Shown: positions 1 through 6,465, counted from the stretch's first letter. The stretch: DNA of 11,097 nt from an uncultured Eubacteriales bacterium (GCA_900543475.1 UQRU01000064.1:1-11097), one strand, 5' to 3'. Program-made: numbers and translations. The notes: generated by a model from the sequence alone, not told the origin.

Positions 1-61
1 GCCCGGACGCCAAACGCCGCCGCCCCCCCGGGGCCGCTGGGATTTTTAGCATTGCGCCGGC

Positions 62-91
62 AAAAAAAGCAGCCGGGGGATACCCGGCTGC
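62..91 (-). terminator. Rho-independent terminator of the lipoprotein gene
   Basis: On the minus strand a 9-bp perfect stem (GCAGCCGGG paired with CCCGGCTGC, plus-strand 69-77 and 83-91) with a 5-nt loop is followed directly by seven T residues (plus-strand A 62-68). It lies 22 nt beyond the stop codon of the lipoprotein gene ending at 114. A smaller hairpin (GCCGC/GCGGC, 96-109) lies between stop and terminator. It closes the minus-strand lipoprotein transcription unit. Positions 1-60 beyond it show no recognisable gene. Confidence 0.85.
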
Positions 92-113
92 GCTGGCCGC
101 AAAAGCGGCAAGC

Positions 114-599
114 TCATTGATAGGTAGCGGAACCCAGGTCCACGGCCAGCATGGCCAAAGCATCCACAGAAACCGAGTCCGGGGTCCACAGGGTATAGTT
201 GGCGGAGCCGTGGGACCAGAGCACCAGGGCGCCCTTTTCGCCGCCCTCCACGGTGCGGATGGTCATGGTCACGCTCCAGCGGTCGCTTTCCGCGGAAAAG
301 GTAGTCTCCTCCGGGTCAAAGGTTTCGTAAATACCGTGCAGTTCTTCCGCGTCCACTTTGGTGCTGCCCCGGTATACGAAGGAAAGGCCGCTCAAGGTAT
401 ATTCCACCTGGGCCACTTTGCCGTCCACAATGGTATAGACCGCATTCTCCGACCCAAGGGGAGCCTCTATGGATACGCCGGTCTTTTTGAAATCCTCCGG
501 GCCGTCCACCGTTACCAGGGGATTGGCGGCCTCTGTGCCGCAGCCAACCAGGGACAGGGCAAACAGGCAGGCCAGAAGCAAGGCTAACACATGTTTCAC
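114..599 (-). CDS. Small exported lipoprotein, 161 aa, function unknown
   Basis: The GTG at 599 is chosen as start because a GGGAGG ribosome site lies 8 nt upstream and the protein then begins with a classic lipoprotein signal. This is a Lys-His N-region, a hydrophobic stretch and the lipobox L-V-G-C with Cys20 as lipidation site. The frame runs open further upstream, but that extension has no ribosome site and looks non-coding. The mature part (about 140 aa) has an 'ANPLVTV' start, an acidic middle and a segment with YRGS followed by an EELHGIYE-like patch. Small clostridial exported proteins of this general look exist, and a DUF4367-like fold is possible but unproven. A weak promoter candidate lies just upstream, so the gene may be transcribed alone as well as from the operon behind it. 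Export and lipidation are inferred from the signal; the function is unknown. Confidence 0.8.
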   Translation of the reverse strand: MKHVLALLLACLFALSLVGCGTEAANPLVTVDGPEDFKKTGVSIEAPLGSENAVYTIVDGKVAQVEYTLSGLSFVYRGSTKVDAEELHGIYETFDPEETTFSAESDRWSVTMTIRTVEGGEKGALVLWSHGSANYTLWTPDSVSVDALAMLAVDLGSATYQ

Positions 600-628
600 G
601 ATTGATACCTCCCATATTGTTCCCATAT

Positions 629-657
629 AGTATAACCCATCAAGGAAAAGATGGAAG
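629..657 (-). promoter_or_regulatory. Candidate promoter of the 161-aa lipoprotein gene
   Basis: On the minus strand a good -10 box TATACT (plus-strand 629-634) lies 17 nt after a poor -35 CTTCCA (652-657). Transcription would start about 20-25 nt upstream of the GGGAGG site. The weak -35 makes this a tentative call. The alternative is read-through from the lipoprotein gene ending at 701. Confidence 0.35.
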
Positions 658-658
658 G

Positions 659-686
659 GGCTTTTGCAAAAAGCCTCGTTTTTTTT
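659..686 (+). terminator. Terminator-like hairpin, plus-strand orientation
   Basis: GGCTTTT pairs with AAAAGCC (659-665 and 669-675), and in the plus direction eight T residues follow (679-686). In the minus direction, in which both neighbouring genes are read, no T tract follows. It therefore sits in the 101-nt gap between two co-directional lipoprotein genes but faces the opposite way. It might stop antisense transcription or partly attenuate both strands. Only its form is visible. Confidence 0.4.
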
Positions 687-700
687 ACAAACGCGGGCCC

Positions 701-1585
701 TTAGGGGAAGATCAGCTTCAGGCCCCGGGGCTCCACGATGCCCGCCGGCCCCATATACTTGCAACAGTGGTATAGGGCCTGCTGCCCGTCGTAATCCAAT
801 GCGTCGCTGGGGGTATAGGCGGTGGATACCTGGCGTTCCCCTTCCGCGCCCTGGTAGGTCTCCAACACCAGGGCCAGGGCCGTGCCCTGGGGCAGGGGAT
901 AAGCGTCCCCGTCCTGTACCGTTAGGGCTTTGCGGGCAAGCAGTTGAAAATCCTGATCAAAGGCTAGTACCTCCACTTTTTCCAGGTTGCCGATGGCGGC
1001 AAAGACGATGGAATAGCTGTGCCCGGCGGCCACTTGGGCCCCGTCCAGGTCCTTGGTGGTGGTTTCGTAGGAAAAGGTCTTGGCTAGGGTGCCCCCGAGC
1101 AGGTTGGAAAGCTGCATGTGGGAGATGTGGATATGCTCCGGGTCCCCCTTGGCATAGTAACCGCCGGCCTCGTCCCCGTAAACATACCACAGGTAAAAAT
1201 CCTCCGGGGCGTCCCCGCTGTCGTCCAGGTATAGGGTGCCGGAAAAGCTGCTGGTATCCTGGGTGACCTGGTCGTCGATCAGGTTGGTATGGCTGCCATA
1301 GTGCACGTCCAGGAACTGGTGGGTGAGGGTGGCGCCATAGGTCTTGTAAGGGTTGCCGTCCTCATCCACGCGCTCGGTGAGCATCACCAGCCCCAAGGCG
1401 CCGGGGGCGTCGTAATCCACGGTGGGGACATAGTCCTGGGCCGGGGGCTGGGCATGGGCTTCCAGCCAGATCCCCACCGGGGCGGCCTGGGTTTCTCCCA
1501 GCTCCGGCTTGGCCAGCTGGCAGCCGGCGCACAGCAGGCAAAGGGCTAGGATGGCTAGGATGGGTTTTCCGTATTTACGAAACAT
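701..1585 (-). CDS. Lipoprotein, 294 aa, function unknown, last gene of the DUF2975-like/Xre operon
   Basis: The ATG at 1585 has a GGAGGA-rich ribosome site just upstream, lying inside the 3' end of the preceding repressor gene. The two frames overlap by 11 nt, the usual sign of translational coupling. The N-terminus is a lipoprotein signal: Arg-Lys, a Leu/Ala/Ile-rich segment and LLCAGC with Cys22 as the likely lipidated residue. The -3 position is Cys rather than the usual Leu, a mild deviation. The mature protein of about 270 aa is soluble-looking and rich in Asp, Gly and Tyr, with a His-Ile-His-Ile-Ser-His patch near residues 151-156. I recognise no family. Position in a self-regulated operon with a membrane protein suggests an envelope role, perhaps as extracytoplasmic partner of that protein; this is inference. 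Confidence 0.85.
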   Translation of the reverse strand: MFRKYGKPILAILALCLLCAGCQLAKPELGETQAAPVGIWLEAHAQPPAQDYVPTVDYDAPGALGLVMLTERVDEDGNPYKTYGATLTHQFLDVHYGSHTNLIDDQVTQDTSSFSGTLYLDDSGDAPEDFYLWYVYGDEAGGYYAKGDPEHIHISHMQLSNLLGGTLAKTFSYETTTKDLDGAQVAAGHSYSIVFAAIGNLEKVEVLAFDQDFQLLARKALTVQDGDAYPLPQGTALALVLETYQGAEGERQVSTAYTPSDALDYDGQQALYHCCKYMGPAGIVEPRGLKLIFP

Positions 1586-1814
1586 CGTCTTCTTCCTCCT
1601 TTTCCTCCAACAGGCCGTCGCAGGTCAGAATATCCCCCACGTCGCATTGGAGATAGTGGCAGATCCGGTTCAGGGTGGCAAAGCGAATGCCCTTGCACCG
1701 GCCGGTCCGCAGGATGGACAGGTTGGCCTCGGTGATGCCTACCTGCTTGCAAAGCTCCTTGGCGGTGACGCCCCGGGCCTTTAAGAGCCCGTCCAGGTGA
1801 ACATGGATGCCCAT
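1575..1814 (-). CDS. Small Xre/Cro-C1-type HTH regulator (YozG-like), 79 aa
   Basis: A DNA-binding repressor made of little more than one helix-turn-helix domain. The HTH spans about residues 16-38 (TAKELCKQVGITEANLSILR), followed by the KGIRFATLNRIC segment and QCDVGDIL, the signature of short YozG-type Xre proteins. The C-terminus is a very acidic tail (residues 70-77). The start ATG at 1814 has AAGGAGGG 7 nt upstream, and this site overlaps the stop codon of the membrane-protein gene 11 nt away. In the family such regulators are commonly encoded next to DUF2975 membrane proteins, as here. The likely targets are the two palindromic operators upstream of the operon (2850-2870 and 2892-2912), giving autorepression. 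Family identification is firm; operator assignment is inferred. Confidence 0.93.
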   Translation of the reverse strand: MGIHVHLDGLLKARGVTAKELCKQVGITEANLSILRTGRCKGIRFATLNRICHYLQCDVGDILTCDGLLEEKEEEDDVS

Positions 1815-1825
1815 GACGGCCCTCC

Positions 1826-2836
1826 TTAAACGATGGAATCGTTATCCAGCTTCAAGGCCCGGCCGTCCTTGGCCCAATCCGCCAGCAGGATCAGCCCCAG
1901 GGCCAGGAACAGCTCCATGATGGGGATCACCAGGCGGATCTGGACGTCTCCCTGGCCTAACAGGAAAAGTTGGAACAGGTTGCTGGCAAAGGTGACGAAC
2001 AGGCAGGCATATACCGCCCGCCGGGCGCCTGCGGCCAGGCTGGCGCACAGGGGGGCCACCGCCGCGTCATAGGGGTCCTGGCCCAGGGCGCGAAGCAGGC
2101 GGCGGGCCGGGGAGAGCAGGGCCAGCAGGCACAGGGTGGGGATGGCGTTCAGGACGATCCGCAGGGCCTGGGATACGTCCAGCCGCACCGGGGACAGGCC
2201 GGAAAACAGCAGGCCCAGGCCCCCGCCGTCCCCCGAGACCTGGATGCCCGTGGAGACCAGGCAGCCCGCCAGCTCATACACCCGCACATAGCACAATTCC
2301 ACCATGAGGAATATCCCCGCCAGCCCCAACACCAGGGATAGCCCGGCCAATACCTGGAGCCGTTCCGTACGCTTGAGCAGCCACAGGCCAAACCAGGCGG
2401 CCCCGGCGCTCCAGCAGACCAGGCTGGAAAGGAGCTTGGCCTGGCTGGCATCCAGGGAGAGCAGGCCGTCCCCCGTCAAGCCGGCCAGCAGGGCCGGGTT
2501 GATGAACCGGTACAGGAAATAGAACAAACATAGGCTCAGGGGGATGCCCATCCACCAGTGGCCTTGGCCCTTGCCCCGGCCATGGGCCAATAGCCCCAGC
2601 AGGGCGGGCAACAGGCACAGCAGGCCGTAGAGGCCCCAGGCTAGAATATTCCAAAATCCCCCCAAAAGGGAAAGGGCCCGAAGCCCCCGGCCCGCAAGCT
2701 CCAAGGGCAGGGCCAGGACATAGAGCAGCATGGCCCCCTGGCCCATGCGCCGGGTGGCCATGGCCCCGGCGGCGCAGGCGACCCCCAGCAGCAGCCACCA
2801 GGCCCAGCGGGGAATACGGGAAAGGGCGGAACGCAA
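1826..2836 (-). CDS. Polytopic membrane protein, DUF2975-like C-terminus, 336 aa
   Basis: An integral membrane protein with about eight hydrophobic segments and short basic loops. The start chosen is TTG at 2836, because GGAGGT lies 7 nt before it. A TTG at 2851 is in frame, but it would place the ribosome site inside the gene. The last 70 residues (RRAVYACLFV... to ...GRALKLDNDSIV) look like the end of DUF2975 proteins, which typically finish in a run such as 'LKEDNDLTI' and are paired with a YozG-like Xre regulator, as this one is. Usual DUF2975 proteins are about 150-200 aa, so this is roughly twice the length, with an extra N-terminal membrane region. Molecular function of the family is not established; a role in sensing or modulating the Xre protein is a guess. 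DUF2975 assignment is moderate; membrane location is certain. Confidence 0.8.
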   Translation of the reverse strand: MRSALSRIPRWAWWLLLGVACAAGAMATRRMGQGAMLLYVLALPLELAGRGLRALSLLGGFWNILAWGLYGLLCLLPALLGLLAHGRGKGQGHWWMGIPLSLCLFYFLYRFINPALLAGLTGDGLLSLDASQAKLLSSLVCWSAGAAWFGLWLLKRTERLQVLAGLSLVLGLAGIFLMVELCYVRVYELAGCLVSTGIQVSGDGGGLGLLFSGLSPVRLDVSQALRIVLNAIPTLCLLALLSPARRLLRALGQDPYDAAVAPLCASLAAGARRAVYACLFVTFASNLFQLFLLGQGDVQIRLVIPIMELFLALGLILLADWAKDGRALKLDNDSIV

Positions 2837-2849
2837 AAAAACCACCTCC

Positions 2850-2872
2850 AATTATCGTTACACAATAATTAT
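2850..2872. promoter_or_regulatory. Operator-like palindrome, proximal copy
   Basis: The plus-strand arms AATTATCG (2850-2857) and CAATAATT (2863-2870) form an inverted repeat with one mismatch around a 5-bp spacer. It lies just downstream of the expected transcription start and next to the ribosome site of the membrane-protein gene. A 23-bp copy with 20 identical positions occurs at 2892-2914. Likely bound by the Xre protein encoded at 1575-1814. Confidence 0.75.
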
Positions 2873-2878
2873 GGAGGT

Positions 2879-2907
2879 AGTTTAGCATGAAAATTATCGT
2901 TTGTCAA
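2879..2907 (-). promoter_or_regulatory. Promoter of the DUF2975-like/Xre/lipoprotein operon
   Basis: On the minus strand a perfect -35 TTGACA (plus-strand 2902-2907) is followed after 17 nt by the -10 TAAACT (2879-2884), preceded by TGC as in an extended -10. The distal operator overlaps the -35 box and the proximal one covers the start region, a layout suited to tight repression. The promoter starts right at the end of the yitT-family gene. Confidence 0.85.
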
Positions 2908-2914
2908 TAATTAT
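2892..2914. promoter_or_regulatory. Operator-like palindrome, distal copy over the -35 box
   Basis: The plus-strand arms AATTATCG (2892-2899) and CAATAATT (2905-2912) surround a 5-bp spacer. The site overlaps the TTGACA -35 box and also the stop codon of the yitT-family gene (2911-2913). Its centre is 42 bp from the centre of the proximal copy, four turns of DNA, so two bound dimers would sit on the same face. Confidence 0.75.
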
Positions 2915-3777
2915 TTCCCTTGTAGCTCCTTAAAGCCCTCTCCCAATACCTCGTTGGATTCCAAAATGATGATAAAGCCCTGGGGGTCCACTTGGCGGGC
3001 GGCCTGGCGGATCTGGTGCATCTGTTTGTTGTTGCAGGCGCAGAGCACCACCTGCTTGTCTTGGCCGTTATAGCCTCCCTTGGCGGACAGCAGGGTGGCG
3101 CCCCGGCCGCTGCATTGGTCAATGGCGGAGACCACGTCCTTGCCCCGTTCCGTCACGATGAGGGTCAGCTTGCCTGCGTCTACCCCATACATGAGCTTAT
3201 CGATCACCTGGGTGGTCAGGTAGTTGATGATGAGCCCGTAAAGGATGCCGTCCGCGTCCCGGAAGATGACTCCGCCCGCCAGGATGATCACCACCTCGAT
3301 GAAAAAGGCGATCTTGCCGATGGAAAGGTGGGGGGCTTTGCTGCGGATGGCCATAGTGATGAAATCCGAGCCCCCGGTGGAGGAATTGCGCATATAGATG
3401 AGGGCATAGCCGATACCCCCCACCACCCCGGTATAAATGCCGCTGATGAGCCGGTCCCCGGCATACAGGGGCAGCAGGGGAGCCACATAGTCCGTCATCA
3501 GGGAAAAGATCAGCATACACCGCAGGGAGCGGAAAAAGAAATCCCGGCCCAATAGCTTATAGCAAAGCAGGGCCACCGGCACGTTCAGCGCCAGGGAGGT
3601 CATGCCGATGGGCAGGCCTGTGAGCCGGTAGATGATCAGGGCGATGCCGGAAAATCCCGACATGAGGAACTTCCCGTTCAATGCGAAGTTGTAGATGGAA
3701 ACCGCCGCCAAAAAGCTGCCCAATACCTCCAGGGCCACATCCGTAAGCACCCGCTTGTTGATGAACCGTCCCAGCAT
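2911..3777 (-). CDS. YitT family membrane protein (DUF161 plus DUF2179), 288 aa
   Basis: An integral membrane protein of the widespread Firmicutes YitT family; its transport or other role is not established. The N-terminal two thirds carries about six membrane segments (roughly 12-33, 39-51, 58-77, 85-105, 109-129, 153-195). It includes the family features GFSGIALIIY (41-50) and MRNSSTGGSDFI (129-140). The C-terminal soluble DUF2179 domain (about 205-280) shows RGATLLSAKGGYNGQDKQVV and the end ESNEVLGEGFK. Length and domain order are normal for the family. The start ATG at 3777 has AAGGAGC 8 nt upstream. The stop codon lies inside the distal operator of the next operon, and no terminator separates the two, so read-through into the DUF2975-like operon is possible. 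It has its own promoter at 3862-3891. Confidence 0.95.
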   Translation of the reverse strand: MLGRFINKRVLTDVALEVLGSFLAAVSIYNFALNGKFLMSGFSGIALIIYRLTGLPIGMTSLALNVPVALLCYKLLGRDFFFRSLRCMLIFSLMTDYVAPLLPLYAGDRLISGIYTGVVGGIGYALIYMRNSSTGGSDFITMAIRSKAPHLSIGKIAFFIEVVIILAGGVIFRDADGILYGLIINYLTTQVIDKLMYGVDAGKLTLIVTERGKDVVSAIDQCSGRGATLLSAKGGYNGQDKQVVLCACNNKQMHQIRQAARQVDPQGFIIILESNEVLGEGFKELQGK

Positions 3778-3810
3778 AATACCGCTCCTTTCCCGTTTCC
3801 TTCACGAAGA

Positions 3811-3854
3811 AAGAGCGCCTGCGATCCTGTTCCATATGCATCGCAAACGCTCTT
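3811..3854 (-). promoter_or_regulatory. 15-bp leader hairpin upstream of the YitT-family gene
   Basis: In minus-strand RNA, AAGAGCGUUUGCGAU pairs with AUCGCAGGCGCUCUU over 15 bp with two G-U wobbles and a 14-nt loop (plus-strand 3840-3854 and 3811-3825). A U-rich run (UCUUC) follows. It begins about where transcription from the promoter at 3862-3891 should start, so it would form the 5' end of the mRNA. It may stabilise the transcript, or act as a terminator or attenuator for RNA coming from the mannosyltransferase gene. Confidence 0.55.
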
Positions 3855-3861
3855 CCAAATC

Positions 3862-3891
3862 ATCTTATCACGGGAAACGGGCTTTCGTCAA
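3862..3891 (-). promoter_or_regulatory. Promoter of the YitT-family gene
   Basis: On the minus strand -35 TTGACG (plus-strand 3886-3891) is followed after 18 nt by -10 TAAGAT (3862-3867). It starts only 7 bp past the mannosyltransferase stop codon. The start site would be near 3855, giving a leader of about 75 nt that holds the hairpin at 3811-3854. Confidence 0.65.
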
Positions 3892-3897
3892 GGCGGG

Positions 3898-5265
3898 TCA
3901 ATACACGGGAAAGCCCAGGATATACAGGCAGGTATACCCAACCTGCAGCAGGAACATGCAGCCCAGCAGGCTCCACCGCAGCCAGGCGGGCTTTCCTTGG
4001 GCCAGGGCCCCCAGCCCCAGGGCCAGGGGATAGCATACCGCCAGATACCGGGGGGCGCTCAGCAGCCAGGTACAGCCCATGGCCACCCCGTAATAGGCCA
4101 GGAAAAAGGCCCCGTCCCCAGGCCGCAGCTTCTTGATGCCGGGGACCATGATCCCCAGGGCCCCAAAGCCGCACACCAGGTTGGGGATATACAGGCCCCA
4201 GGCCATGCGGGTTTCCCCGGCGGCCAGGCTATTGAGCAGGTATTCCGTCTGATAGGCGGCGGTGTTGAAGAACAGGGATAGGCTTTGGCTCCAATGCTCC
4301 TTCTGGTAGATGAGGAAGGTGAAAGGGTCCCCGGTCACGGCGGCGTTTACCCCCAGATACGCCAGGGTGCCCAGGCAGGCCGCCAACAGGCAGCCCAAAT
4401 AGCCAAAGACCCGTGCCAGCCGCTTTTCCGGCCGGCGCACCAAGGAAACCAGCATTTCCACCCCCAGATATACCGCCAGCAACACCCCCACCGACCGGGT
4501 GAACCCGGCCAGGGCCGCCGCCAAGGCGGCCAACAGGAACCGGCCCTTCCGGCCCAGCAGCACGCAGCCAAGGCACAGGAACAGGAACAGGCTTTCCGTC
4601 ATGGGGGCGCCCAGGAACATGGCCCCGGGGAATACCATGGCCAGGGCCGTGGTATATAGGGCGTCCCGCCGGGGCAGGTCCAAGGCGGCCAGCTCATAGA
4701 GCAGGATGCCGCTGCCTACGGCAAACAGGTTGGATACCGTCATGGCCGCTGCAAAGGTATTCCCCAGCAGCCAGTTGACCACCCGGATGCACAGGGGATA
4801 CAGGGGGAAGAACACGATATGGAACCGGGCGTCCCCTGTGGTCACATACCAATTTTCCGCAATGCCCAAATAGCTGGGGGAATCCGTGCGCAGCCACAGC
4901 CGGGCCAGGCCGTCCCACAAGCCGCCGCTATAGCCGTTTACCCCCAGATCCACCCAATAGGCCAGCACATACAGGGCCAGCCGCAGGCCCAGCACCCCCA
5001 GGGCAATGGCTACCCAGGGATGCCGGCGGCTCCACCGCAGGCTCCGCTTACCCAAGGCTGCATCCGGGCTGGGCCATTCTTTCAGCCCCCCGTCCAAGGC
5101 GGACGACCAACCCAGCGCGCACAACAAAAACAGACAGCAGGATACCCCTGCCGCCAACATGGCCAGCCCGCAATAGCTAGCCTGCATGGCCCACATGCCA
5201 AAGGCGCCGGCCAGGATGGCCGCCCATAAGCAGCCGATTATTTTTTGCCCTTTGATCGCATTCAT
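3898..5265 (-). CDS. GT-C family mannosyltransferase, PIG-V/Gpi18-like, 455 aa
   Basis: A polytopic membrane glycosyltransferase of the type annotated as a mannosyltransferase related to Gpi18 (PIG-V-like). Such enzymes move a sugar from a polyprenyl-phosphate donor to an acceptor on the outer membrane face; the true substrate here is unknown. Visible family marks are a large first outer loop with TDSPSYLGIAENWY (127-140), the FFPLYPL motif (152-158), TESLF (223-227), FTRSVG (255-260) and a C-terminal SAPRY...YPL (403-413). About ten further hydrophobic segments surround them. Residues 52-82 form a soluble insert. The ATG at 5265 has no ribosome site, but an extended -10 box ends 6 nt before it, so the mRNA is probably leaderless. 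It is divergent from the hydroxy-acid oxidoreductase gene and followed at once by the YitT-family promoter. Confidence 0.85.
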   Translation of the reverse strand: MNAIKGQKIIGCLWAAILAGAFGMWAMQASYCGLAMLAAGVSCCLFLLCALGWSSALDGGLKEWPSPDAALGKRSLRWSRRHPWVAIALGVLGLRLALYVLAYWVDLGVNGYSGGLWDGLARLWLRTDSPSYLGIAENWYVTTGDARFHIVFFPLYPLCIRVVNWLLGNTFAAAMTVSNLFAVGSGILLYELAALDLPRRDALYTTALAMVFPGAMFLGAPMTESLFLFLCLGCVLLGRKGRFLLAALAAALAGFTRSVGVLLAVYLGVEMLVSLVRRPEKRLARVFGYLGCLLAACLGTLAYLGVNAAVTGDPFTFLIYQKEHWSQSLSLFFNTAAYQTEYLLNSLAAGETRMAWGLYIPNLVCGFGALGIMVPGIKKLRPGDGAFFLAYYGVAMGCTWLLSAPRYLAVCYPLALGLGALAQGKPAWLRWSLLGCMFLLQVGYTCLYILGFPVY

Positions 5266-5271
5266 GGCTAT

Positions 5272-5300
5272 AGTATACCATGGCAGCCGGGCCCAGTGAA
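5272..5300 (-). promoter_or_regulatory. Promoter giving a leaderless mannosyltransferase mRNA
   Basis: On the minus strand the -35 TTCACT (plus-strand 5295-5300), a 17-nt spacer and the -10 TATACT (5272-5277) are preceded by TGG, an extended -10. Only six nt separate the -10 from the ATG, so transcription should begin at or next to the A of the start codon. The absence of a ribosome site agrees with this. Confidence 0.65.
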
Positions 5301-5331
5301 CCCCATGCGCCCTCCCTTTGAAAAAATGCTA

Positions 5332-5361
5332 TTGGGAAAACCCGTCCGCCCATGATAGAAT
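5332..5361 (+). promoter_or_regulatory. Candidate promoter of the hydroxy-acid oxidoreductase gene
   Basis: TTGGGA (5332-5337), an 18-nt spacer and TAGAAT (5356-5361) make a plausible sigma-A promoter about 60 nt upstream of the ATG at 5427. The match is moderate. It stands back to back with the mannosyltransferase promoter in a 161-bp divergent intergenic region. Confidence 0.45.
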
Positions 5362-5426
5362 ACTGGTAACGAGAGCCGCGCCTTCCACGGGCGGGCCGGA
5401 TTTTTCACCAAGGAGGCGTTTTTTCC

Positions 5427-6443
5427 ATGAATATGCGCGAGATCCGGGAAGCAGCCCGGGGCCCCATGAAGAATTTCTGCAAGCTCTGTCCCGTCTGCGA
5501 CGGCCGGGCCTGCGCCGGCCAAGTCCCCGGCATGGGCGGCGCCATCACCGGCAGCTCCTTCCAAGCCAACTATGAGGCCCTGCGGGATACCCGTATCCTG
5601 ATGCGGGTGATCCATGGCGCCAGCGACCCCTCCACGGAATTTACCCTCTTTGGGAAAACCTATCGCACCCCCATTCTGGCCGCCCCCATGACCGGCGCGG
5701 AATACAACTGCGGCCAGGGCCTTACCGAGGCGGATTTCGTCATGGCCATCGTCCAGGGGGCGGAGGCCGCCGGCAGCCTGGGCTGGATCGGCGACGCCGC
5801 TAACCTGGCCCTGTTTGAAGCCGGCTTGGCCGCCGCCCGGGCTTCCCAAAATGGCGTGGTGGCCATCATCAAGCCCCGGGACGAGCTTTCCGAGATCGTA
5901 CTCCGGTTCCGTGCCGCCGAGGAGGCCGGCGCCGTCGCCTTGGGCGTGGACCTGGATGGGGCGGGCCTGGTCACCATGCGGCTCCAGGGCCAGCCCGTGG
6001 GCCCCAAGACCTTGGCCCAGCTCAAAACCATCCGGGCCCAGACCCAGCTCCCCTTTATCGTCAAAGGGATCATGACAGTGGACGAGGCCAAAATGTGCTG
6101 CGAAGCCGGCGCGGACTGCATCGTGGTATCCAACCACGGGGGCCGGGTGCTGGACGGCTGCCCCGGCGCCGCGGACGTGCTGCCCGAGATCGCCTATGCC
6201 CTGGACGGCCAGATCCCCATCCTGGCGGACGGCTGCGTGCGCAGCGGCGTGGACGCCCTTAAGCTCATGGCCTTGGGCGCCAACGGCGTGCTGGTGGGCC
6301 GCCCCCTGTGCTGGGGCGCCTACGGCGGCGGCAGCCAGGGCGTGGCCACGGTGCTGCAAACCTATACCCAGCAGCTCTACCAGGCTATGATCATGACCGG
6401 TTGTCCCGACCTTGCCAGCATTGACGGCAACATATTATATTAA
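5427..6443 (+). CDS. FMN-dependent alpha-hydroxy-acid oxidoreductase, 338 aa
   Basis: A cytoplasmic TIM-barrel flavoenzyme of the glycolate oxidase/lactate dehydrogenase/lactate oxidase family, oxidising an L-2-hydroxy acid to the 2-keto acid. Family residues seen are PILAAPMTG (82-90), the active-site Lys213 in FIVKGI, the catalytic His237 and substrate-binding Arg240 in SNHGGR (235-240), ILADGCVRSGVDALK (265-279) and the phosphate-binding GRP (291-293). The N-terminus differs from classic members. The Tyr that helps bind substrate is not evident, and instead a Cys cluster C-x2-C-x2-C-x4-C lies at residues 18-29, possibly a metal or Fe-S site. AAGGAGG lies 10 nt before the ATG at 5427. In an anaerobe the electron acceptor is unlikely to be oxygen; substrate and acceptor cannot be read from the sequence. 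It is transcribed alone and ends at a hairpin terminator. Confidence 0.9.
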   Translation: MNMREIREAARGPMKNFCKLCPVCDGRACAGQVPGMGGAITGSSFQANYEALRDTRILMRVIHGASDPSTEFTLFGKTYRTPILAAPMTGAEYNCGQGLTEADFVMAIVQGAEAAGSLGWIGDAANLALFEAGLAAARASQNGVVAIIKPRDELSEIVLRFRAAEEAGAVALGVDLDGAGLVTMRLQGQPVGPKTLAQLKTIRAQTQLPFIVKGIMTVDEAKMCCEAGADCIVVSNHGGRVLDGCPGAADVLPEIAYALDGQIPILADGCVRSGVDALKLMALGANGVLVGRPLCWGAYGGGSQGVATVLQTYTQQLYQAMIMTGCPDLASIDGNILY

Positions 6444-6465
6444 GTAGCGGGCATGTCCATCGCCT

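Noticed and set aside
600..764. Upstream extension of the 161-aa lipoprotein to a start at 764
   Set aside because: The extension would bury the lipoprotein signal inside the protein, and the GGGAGG site clearly serves the GTG at 599.
664..1266. 200-codon plus-strand frame antisense to the 294-aa lipoprotein
   Set aside because: Arg/Pro/Trp-rich nonsense composition and no ribosome site.
5268..6359. 363-codon open frame on the minus strand, antisense to the hydroxy-acid oxidoreductase
   Set aside because: Its product is a Gly/Ala/His-rich string without domains, there is no ribosome site, and the opposite strand carries clear FMN-enzyme motifs. High GC keeps antisense frames open.
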